Below, piece by piece: positions 6,067 to 10,424 of a stretch of DNA of 10,424 nucleotides. This DNA is from Bacteroidota bacterium (GTDB lineage Bacteria; Bacteroidota; Kryptoniia; Kryptoniales; JAKASW01): assembly GCA_021796055.1 (NCBI GenBank), contig JAJYOS010000141.1, forward strand, positions 1-10,424, read 5' to 3'. The translations under genes were made by a program, and so were the position numbers. Below the pieces are notes generated by a model that ran no database searches, was not told the origin of the DNA, and saw only the letters and a list, made by a program, of their open reading frames with translations. Position 1 is the stretch's first letter; every line of letters begins with the position of its first letter.

Positions 6067-6881
6067 GCAAGCAAAGACCCATTTCGTAACGCGTTTCCCG
6101 TTACTAACTAAGGAGAGATTAATTGTGGGAGAACAAGTCAAAGATCGAATACGCGACAAGTTGCACGGGCTTGGAGCAGACATCGACAACCCATTCGTGC
6201 GGTCAGAGTATTTTGATCGAATTGTTCGCGACCTCGTCAAGGGACAGTCACTTTCCCCCGTCGATCTCAACGAGATAGTAACAATGGTTGCTGACCAACA
6301 GGGCCGTTGGGAATGCGAGTATTTGTTCTCTCCAAGTGTGAATCCAGACGTTAATGCCCGCAAGGAAGCGGTTGAATACGAGAGAATTTGGAGAGTTCTT
6401 GCTGAATCGCTTGTGAACGTATCTCCAGAGATAAAAGAATCCACTTATAAGATACGTGACTTGCTAGAGCTGAAGTATTCCCTAGACCGTCGTGTTAAAC
6501 AAACGGCTCACAATCCAATCGCGCTGTTTACAAACCTCGCAATACACAAGTTTGCGCGCGCCTTGTTTCTGCTCGGTTTCACCTCGGCCGGAAATAAGCT
6601 GGAGGCAATTGCGCTATATCCGAGAGGATCTGTGGGAAGAACAATGTGATCGACTATCCCCAATAGTTCCACGAAGGAAGACACTCACTGCGACAATGAA
6701 GTTCATCCTTGTGCCGCAAAACGCGATCGATACCGGACTTTGCCTGCGCCTAACAAACCGGACAAAGACGCTCGTCATTTCTATATATGGAACTCGCTTC
6801 ATCCCGTTTGGTATCGTTACTTGATGGCACACATATTTATTTATGGACTACCAAACGGGACGAACTTTTTTGCGCAATACG
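6061..6881 (+). mobile_element. Gene cassette 4 (174-aa unknown protein)
   Basis: From the crossover in site 4 to that in site 5 (821 bp). Terminal inverted repeats GTTAGGCGCAAGCAAAGACC (6060-6079) and GGACTTTGCCTGCGCCTAAC (6735-6754) match at 18 of 20 positions, one mismatch again at position 11. About 85 bp between the gene stop (6649) and the right arm hold no convincing gene. Confidence 0.72.
6125..6649 (+). CDS. Conserved-looking soluble protein of unknown function
   Basis: A 174-aa protein from GTG 6125, chosen because AAGGAG (6110-6115) sits 9 nt upstream. It is largely helical and charged, with no signal peptide. Visible segments include FVRSEYFDRIVRDLVKGQSL, LNEIVTMVADQQGRWECEYLF and NPIALFTNLAIHKFARALFLLG; the last is a moderately hydrophobic helix (about 139-158) that looks buried rather than membrane-spanning. 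No catalytic or metal-binding motif is evident and I recognise no family. The end (ALYPRGSVGRTM) followed by 85 bp of non-coding space before the recombination arm leaves room for a frameshifted, shortened C-terminus, but no continuation in another frame is convincing. Single gene of its cassette. Confidence 0.7.
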   Translation: MGEQVKDRIRDKLHGLGADIDNPFVRSEYFDRIVRDLVKGQSLSPVDLNEIVTMVADQQGRWECEYLFSPSVNPDVNARKEAVEYERIWRVLAESLVNVSPEIKESTYKIRDLLELKYSLDRRVKQTAHNPIALFTNLAIHKFARALFLLGFTSAGNKLEAIALYPRGSVGRTM

Positions 6882-6887
6882 TTAGCC
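6748..6887 (+). repeat. attC-like recombination site 5 (L boxes poorly matched)
   Basis: R'' GCCTAAC 6748-6754; R' GTTAGCC 6881-6887; central stem CCCGTTTGGTA 6803-6813 with TACCAAACGGG 6849-6859 (11 bp, perfect) around the longest loop in the array (35 nt). Conserved 5' block 6767-6802. Unlike the other sites, L'' (ACCGGACAAAG region, 6756-6767) and L' (CTTTTTTGCGCAA, 6865-6877) pair only at the inner AAAG/CTTT. L' resembles that of site 1. Confidence 0.82.
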
Positions 6888-7514
6888 GCAACGCAGCCGA
6901 CTTTGAAATATGGCAACACTAAATTAGAAAGGAGTACCCAAATGCGAAATTACTATGTCTGGTTAGTTTTCTTGACATTGTTATTGATTGGGTGTTCGCG
7001 TTCCTCTGCCCCCACCCAATCACAGCTGGATTCCTCAATCAACGGCGGAACGTTCACTGCCAGTCCAAATGAAAAGTTCTCGTTGCGTTTAGATTTGGAT
7101 GCGGACGGTGGATACCAATGGAAATACGAAATCAGCGATTCGACCATTGTAACCATGGATGCTCAACCAACTGTTCAAGCACCTAAGAACGTGGTTGGCG
7201 GAGTTAGTGTTGAAACATTCTACTTCCGAGTTGTGAAAGAAGGCGAATGTACCATGACGTTTAATCAATCGCGGGCATGGGAACAAGGAGTTGCTCCTAT
7301 AAGCACCGTTAAGTTCTTCGTCGTGACGAACCCATGATTCAACACTGTGCCGCGCTATCCCTGCTAAAGGCCTCAAGCATTTTCAGAAATCTTATCGGCT
7401 GCGCTGCGGCTAACAGACGGAACAAAGACGCTCAATTATTGTATATGTGGAAATCGCTTCGTGGCGCGAAGATAACAAAAGAAGGATCGCGCCACGACTT
7501 TGTTCCGTCATACG
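6882..7514 (+). mobile_element. Gene cassette 5 (I42-like inhibitor)
   Basis: From the crossover in site 5 to that in site 6 (633 bp). Terminal inverted repeats GTTAGCCGCAACGCAGCCGA (6881-6900) and TCGGCTGCGCTGCGGCTAAC (7395-7414) match at 19 of 20; the only mismatch is position 11. Confidence 0.75.
6942..7337 (+). CDS. Chagasin-like (family I42) cysteine-protease inhibitor lipoprotein
   Basis: A 131-aa protein from ATG 6942, chosen because GAAAGGAG (6927-6934) lies 7 nt upstream and a lipoprotein signal follows at once; an in-frame upstream ATG (6843) lies inside the recombination site and is rejected. Signal peptide MRNYYVWLVFLTLLLIGC has a lipobox LIGC with acylated C18. The mature part is one beta-rich domain with the three inhibitory loops of chagasin-type inhibitors in reduced form: DGGYQW (about 55-60) for the NPTTGY loop, VVGG (84-87) for the Gly-rich loop, and RAWEQG (111-116) for RPWE. 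Chagasin-family proteins block papain-like cysteine proteases by inserting these loops into the active-site cleft. A membrane-tethered inhibitor could protect the envelope from external proteases. Fold call good; target protease unknown. Confidence 0.82.
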   Translation: MRNYYVWLVFLTLLLIGCSRSSAPTQSQLDSSINGGTFTASPNEKFSLRLDLDADGGYQWKYEISDSTIVTMDAQPTVQAPKNVVGGVSVETFYFRVVKEGECTMTFNQSRAWEQGVAPISTVKFFVVTNP

Positions 7515-7520
7515 TTATCC
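7408..7520 (+). repeat. attC-like recombination site 6
   Basis: R''-like GGCTAAC 7408-7414; L'' GACGGAACAAAG 7416-7427 pairs perfectly with L' CTTTGTTCCGTC 7498-7509 (12 bp); R'-like GTTATCC 7514-7520. Central stem GTGGCGCGA 7461-7469 with TCGCGCCAC 7487-7495 (9 bp, perfect) around a 17-nt A-rich loop ending GAAGGA. Conserved 5' block 7427-7462. Shortest site of the array. Confidence 0.86.
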
Positions 7521-8478
7521 GACATTTGCATCCAAGAAAGTAGAAAATCGCGATGCCAGTAAGTGACGAAGAAGCCAAGCAGGTTTTGAATGAGGTGCGG
7601 AAAGTTGCTCAACCCAGCACAGATACTCTAATTCGATTCGATGATTCAGGCACACTCGTTGGTCTTGGATCGTGCCTATATGTCCTTTCTCGTGATGGCA
7701 AAAGATCCATCGGTGTTACTTGCAATCACGTTCTTAAAGACGGCACCAAATACTTTGTGGGAGCTGAACGACTCGACAAACCAATGATTCCTCGGTCTGA
7801 ACTTCATGAAGTGCCCGCGGTAAAGGTAATTCAGAGATTTCCACAGCATGACCTTGCCTTTTTCGATTTAGACGGAATCGACCTCTCGGTAGCTAAGAAG
7901 TCTGCAATCGATCTATCGTCTGCATCGGCGATAACCTCGGAACTTCTCAGGAGAAATCTTAGCAATGCCATGGTTATCTTCGGCGTCCCTGGCTATTTAG
8001 CCGAGTTTACAAAGGTCGATTCAAGTTCTATCTACGCAGAGTTGCCCATCTACACGGCACTAGGGCCACTTGTAGATGTTGACGAGGACTCTCTAATAGG
8101 TGACTTTACTGAAAAGAAGTTATTGTTTGCAAACACGGCTGCTTTCCCAAAGCTTGAAGGCGACCAAGCAACTGTAGGAAGCCGAGACCTTAGCGGAATG
8201 AGCGGTTCGGGAGGATGGATTAAATCCATTGATGGTATCCGTGTGATTGGAATCCTGGCCCGTCCCAAGGAGGCAACGGAGAGTCGGCACGTCATTCAAT
8301 TTGTCCCGATTTGGAAAGTCATTTCGTCGCTCAATGAGATTGGCTAGGAAGGTGCAAACGGCAGATAACAACGGCAATCACGACGCTCGATTATTATATA
8401 TTCTCGTGCTCGGTTCATCGCGCGCTCATTATCCTACTCCAAGAAAGGATGCGCGCGACGACGTGATTGCCGTAGACG
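7515..8478 (+). mobile_element. Gene cassette 6 (serine protease)
   Basis: From the crossover in site 6 to that in site 7 (964 bp). Terminal inverted repeats GTTATCCGACATTTGCATCC (7514-7533) and AGGTGCAAACGGCAGATAAC (8350-8369) match at 15 of 20, with a mismatch in the R box and again at position 11. The gene stop (8345-8347) lies just before the right arm. Confidence 0.72.
7553..8347 (+). CDS. Trypsin-like serine protease (chymotrypsin fold), cytoplasmic form
   Basis: A 264-aa protein from ATG 7553 behind a weak purine-rich site (AAGAAAG, about 7534-7540). The triad of a chymotrypsin-fold peptidase is readable: H59 in GVTCNHVL, D100 in PQHDLAFFDL, and a nucleophile in DLSGMSGSGGW, most likely S217 of GMSG (S219 is the alternative). 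The N-terminal segment TLVGLGSCLYVLSRDGKRSIGVTCNHVL matches the usual first barrel leading to the catalytic His. No signal peptide or transmembrane segment is present, so it probably acts in the cytoplasm. It follows directly on the cassette encoding a protease inhibitor, but that inhibitor type targets cysteine proteases and is surface-anchored, so a functional pairing is unlikely. The role is unknown; defence- or stress-related proteolysis is possible. Confidence 0.82.
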   Translation: MPVSDEEAKQVLNEVRKVAQPSTDTLIRFDDSGTLVGLGSCLYVLSRDGKRSIGVTCNHVLKDGTKYFVGAERLDKPMIPRSELHEVPAVKVIQRFPQHDLAFFDLDGIDLSVAKKSAIDLSSASAITSELLRRNLSNAMVIFGVPGYLAEFTKVDSSSIYAELPIYTALGPLVDVDEDSLIGDFTEKKLLFANTAAFPKLEGDQATVGSRDLSGMSGSGGWIKSIDGIRVIGILARPKEATESRHVIQFVPIWKVISSLNEIG

Positions 8479-8484
8479 TTATAT
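8363..8484 (+). repeat. attC-like recombination site 7
   Basis: R''-like AGATAAC 8363-8369; L'' ACGGCAATCACG 8371-8382 pairs perfectly with L' CGTGATTGCCGT 8462-8473 (12 bp), the only site where the usual AAAG/CTTT end of the L boxes is changed, in a compensated way (CACG/CGTG). R'-like GTTATAT 8478-8484. Central stem TCGCGCGC 8418-8425 with GCGCGCGA 8451-8458 around a 25-nt loop ending AAAGGAT. Conserved 5' block 8382-8418. Confidence 0.86.
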
Positions 8485-9297
8485 GCCATTTGCCCGAACT
8501 AATTAAGAAAGGTCGTGGTTATGCCACTCTATAAGTTGTCTGACAAGAAAGCCGAGCCAATCAAGGAGAACCCATTCAAGGTCGAGAGAGAAATTCAGGA
8601 GATTGTCGAAGGGAATATGGGCTCGCTTTTTGGCCTTCAGCTTGTCCGAGGCGAGTTTGCAGTCGGGGGTCTTCGCATTGATACCCTGGCGTTTGACGAG
8701 GAAGGAAGATCATTTGCATTAATTGAAAACAAGCGCGACCGTAACTTCTCCGTCGTCGATCAGGGAATGAGTTACCTTGGTCTTATGCTCAACAACAAAG
8801 CCGAATTCATCCTTGAATACAATGAACAATGCGGGGCAGCTCTCAAAAGAGATGACGTTGATTGGTCACAATCCAAAGTCATGTTCATAGCACCCTCGTT
8901 TACCACCTACCAGCTCGAAGCTATCAACTTCAAGGATTTACCGATCGAGCTTTGGGAAGTCCATCGATTCGCGAACAACACCGTCCGTTTCGATGAGCAC
9001 AAGCGAACGCAAGCTGTCGCCTCCATAAATACCGTCTCAAAAAAGAGCGCCGTGGTGGACAAGATCAGTAAAGAAGTCAGGACCTACACCGAAGACGATG
9101 AATTGGAGTACATTGTATCGCTCGTGCGACAGTCCTACAAGGTTAACGCATGAGCGTTGGGCAAGCGGCGTATAACATGCCCCAAAAAGACGCTCAATTA
9201 TTATATACCATGGAGTTCGCTTCATGCTCTTGCCCGCGAGTTAGATGCCACGCAATTATTAATAGCGGGCAAGAGCACGACTTTTTTGCGGTGGACG
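8479..9297 (+). mobile_element. Gene cassette 7 (nuclease-like protein)
   Basis: From the crossover in site 7 to that in site 8 (819 bp). Terminal inverted repeats GTTATATGCCATTTGCCCG (8478-8496) and TGGGCAAGCGGCGTATAAC (9158-9176) match at 15 of 19, with a mismatch again at position 11. Only about 4 bp separate the gene stop from the right arm. Confidence 0.72.
8521..9153 (+). CDS. PD-(D/E)XK nuclease-like protein related to DUF5655-type proteins, short form
   Basis: A 210-aa protein from ATG 8521, chosen over GTG 8515 because AAAGG (8508-8512) is 8 nt from the ATG and only 2 from the GTG. The N-terminal half reads as a PD-(D/E)XK nuclease fold: conserved EREIQEIVEGNMGSLFGLQL helix, then RIDTLAFDEE with D54, and ALIENKRD with E69 and K71, the D...ExK pattern. 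The following NFSVVDQGMSYLGLMLNNKA and FILEYNE are typical of proteins that carry this domain ahead of a C-terminal DUF5655 domain and run to about 300 residues. Here the protein ends soon after residue 200, within what would be the linker, so the C-terminal domain is missing, with the recombination site directly after. It could be a nuclease or a DNA-binding relic; the catalytic residues look intact. No partner gene in the cassette. Confidence 0.8.
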   Translation: MPLYKLSDKKAEPIKENPFKVEREIQEIVEGNMGSLFGLQLVRGEFAVGGLRIDTLAFDEEGRSFALIENKRDRNFSVVDQGMSYLGLMLNNKAEFILEYNEQCGAALKRDDVDWSQSKVMFIAPSFTTYQLEAINFKDLPIELWEVHRFANNTVRFDEHKRTQAVASINTVSKKSAVVDKISKEVRTYTEDDELEYIVSLVRQSYKVNA

Positions 9298-9303
9298 TTA
9301 TCT
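9170..9303 (+). repeat. attC-like recombination site 8
   Basis: R''-like GTATAAC 9170-9176; L'' GCCCCAAAAAG 9179-9189 pairs with L' CTTTTTTGCGGTGG 9281-9294 only with bulges; R'-like GTTATCT 9297-9303. Central stem TGCTCTTGCCCGC 9225-9237 with GCGGGCAAGAGCA 9265-9277 (13 bp, perfect); loop contains GATGCCACGCA. Conserved 5' block 9189-9225. Confidence 0.85.
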
Positions 9304-10424
9304 GCCATGTTCGCCGGAAGTCCGTTTCACGTTCTGAGGTAGGACAGTGAGATATTTACTGTTTATTGTACTAGTGGTCTTGATTGCAGGATGCAATCTG
9401 ATAGAGCCTAAGACCGATCAGGCTCCGTCAATCCAGCAAGTTGTCGGCCCCACAATGGTTCGCGATTTTGTTTCGGCCGCCATTCGCCCCGACGGAAGCG
9501 TGTGGACTTGGGGGATTGGTGACTTCGGGACTCTTGGCATTGGTTCATTGGAGTCGAGCGACACTCCCGTTCAGGCTCTTAATATTCACAATGCAATCGC
9601 TGTCGATATCTATGGAATGATGGGGATCGCGGCTGACAGGGATGGAAACGTCTATTTTTGGGGGGACGATATTTTCTATTCTGAGCCACCGGGATTTGAC
9701 ACGGTAGTGGTAGCTCCAACCATAATTTCACGTTTGCCCGGCATCCAATCTCTCCTCATAGGCATCCGCCAACGAATCTATTTCCTACGCAAGGACGGAA
9801 CAGTCTGGTTTGTCCAACATGATCACAACCGGCCAACAACCTATCTCCCTCCGCAACAGGTTACCGGTCTTTATTCCGTTCTCCAAATTTCGGAAGTTTA
9901 TGCGTTACAGGCTGATGGAATGCTGTACGACGTTATTGCTACCATACCAGGTGAGATTTCTCCTCCCCCTAATAGAGGTGGGCCTCTCAAGGGATTGCGT
10001 GACGTCGCGCAGGTCGAGAGCGTTTGGTATCGCCGGACAGTGATCCTCAAGCAAGATGGCACAGTCTGGGCTTGGGGGTGGAATGATTTCGGGCAACTCG
10101 GAGACGGGACATTTCAAGACAGCGAGCAGCCCGTTAGGGTCGGAGATCTGACCGATGTTGTCTCAATCTCAGCGAACTACGATTATAATCTCGCTTTGAA
10201 GCGGGACGGCACCGTCTGGTTCTGGGGCTTGGAAAAACCTTTAGAGAAACGCGGTACCTGTACTCCTGTCGAGGTCCAATGTTTGAAGAAAGTCTCGGCC
10301 ATCTATGCTTACTACAACAGCCTCGTGCGGTGTGAAGATGGGAGCTACTGGACGTTCGATGCGGACACAAGAACACCGAAGGAGGTACCGTTCGAATAGG
10401 CACCATACGAGTGTTATGATGCTA
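9298..10424 (+). mobile_element. Gene cassette 8, left part (runs off window)
   Basis: Starts at the crossover in site 8 with GTTATCTGCCATGTTCGCC, which has the array's constant A at position 11. The closing arm, expected to resemble the reverse complement of this and to end in AGATAAC, is not reached within the 25 bp that follow the gene stop at 10399. Confidence 0.65.
9347..10399 (+). CDS. RCC1-repeat beta-propeller lipoprotein
   Basis: A 350-aa protein from GTG 9347, with GAGG at 9336-9339 and an immediate lipoprotein signal (MRYLLFIVLVVLIAGC, lipobox IAGC, acylated C16) supporting this start. The mature protein contains about seven repeats of the D-G-x-hydrophobic-aromatic type found in RCC1/ATS1 propellers: DGSVWTWG, DGNVYFWG, DGTVWFVQ, DGMLYDV, DGTVWAWG, DGTVWFWG and DGSYWTF. 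The first and fifth continue into the classic G..G.LG element (GDFGTLGIG, NDFGQLGDG). Seven blades would close one propeller. RCC1-type propellers serve as protein-interaction platforms, so this is probably an extracytoplasmic, membrane-tethered binding protein with unknown partner. Middle repeats are more diverged than the ends. Confidence 0.85.
   Translation: MRYLLFIVLVVLIAGCNLIEPKTDQAPSIQQVVGPTMVRDFVSAAIRPDGSVWTWGIGDFGTLGIGSLESSDTPVQALNIHNAIAVDIYGMMGIAADRDGNVYFWGDDIFYSEPPGFDTVVVAPTIISRLPGIQSLLIGIRQRIYFLRKDGTVWFVQHDHNRPTTYLPPQQVTGLYSVLQISEVYALQADGMLYDVIATIPGEISPPPNRGGPLKGLRDVAQVESVWYRRTVILKQDGTVWAWGWNDFGQLGDGTFQDSEQPVRVGDLTDVVSISANYDYNLALKRDGTVWFWGLEKPLEKRGTCTPVEVQCLKKVSAIYAYYNSLVRCEDGSYWTFDADTRTPKEVPFE

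Noticed and set aside
6650..6734. Frameshifted continuation of the 174-aa protein or a small gene at 6696
   Set aside because: The alternative frame runs on into the recombination site and shows no recognisable domain; no ribosome site is convincing.
6843..6941. Upstream in-frame start for the I42 inhibitor gene
   Set aside because: It would place 33 residues inside the recombination site and bury the lipoprotein signal; ATG 6942 has a strong ribosome site.
6942..8347. Inhibitor and serine protease as a matched pair
   Set aside because: They sit in separate cassettes, the inhibitor family targets cysteine proteases and is exported, while the protease has a serine triad and no signal peptide.
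103..9303. CRISPR array or insertion sequence repeats
   Set aside because: Repeat spacing is 0.5-3 kb with full genes between, no transposase is present, and no direct target duplications flank the units; inverted arms and R boxes fit cassettes instead.

Overview
The window is a stretch of a gene-cassette array that looks like a large, probably chromosomal, integron. All genes lie on the + strand. They are separated by eight related, non-identical recombination sites of 113-140 bp (103-237, 663-781, 3713-3846, 5932-6066, 6748-6887, 7408-7520, 8363-8484, 9170-9303). Each site has an attC layout: an R''-like box ending in AAC, an L'' box, a central hairpin whose arms differ between sites but stay complementary, an L' box, and an R'-like box starting GTTA. 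No integrase, attI site or array promoter is visible. The host is a bacterium, judging from purine-rich ribosome binding sites and lipobox signal peptides. Base composition is moderate. I cannot assign a phylum.

Layout: end of a HicA-type toxin (partial cassette 0); small membrane protein (cassette 1); very large LamG/OB/multi-TM/zinc-ribbon protein plus a small membrane-anchored protein (cassette 2); MjaI-like restriction-modification operon whose methyltransferase carries a catalytically degenerate SNase-like domain (cassette 3); unknown 174-aa protein (cassette 4); chagasin-like (I42) lipoprotein protease inhibitor (cassette 5); trypsin-like serine protease (cassette 6); PD-(D/E)XK nuclease-like protein (cassette 7); RCC1-propeller lipoprotein (partial cassette 8). 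The mix of toxin-antitoxin, restriction and envelope functions is typical of integron cargo. The genes have no common pathway; what they share is the recombination system.

The most unusual signal is in the sites. (1) Each has a conserved block of about 36 nt on the 5' side only, between L'' and the central stem, with just 3-5 nt opposite it, so the folded site would be strongly asymmetric. (2) Each complete cassette begins and ends with imperfect inverted repeats of about 20 bp that extend well past the 7-bp R boxes. In an excised circle these would lengthen the attC stem; in the array they are split between neighbours and mismatch. Position 11 of this repeat is A at every cassette start seen and pairs with C at every cassette end seen. 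(3) Start codons lie only about 40-70 nt after each cassette boundary, leaving little room for cassette-borne promoters.
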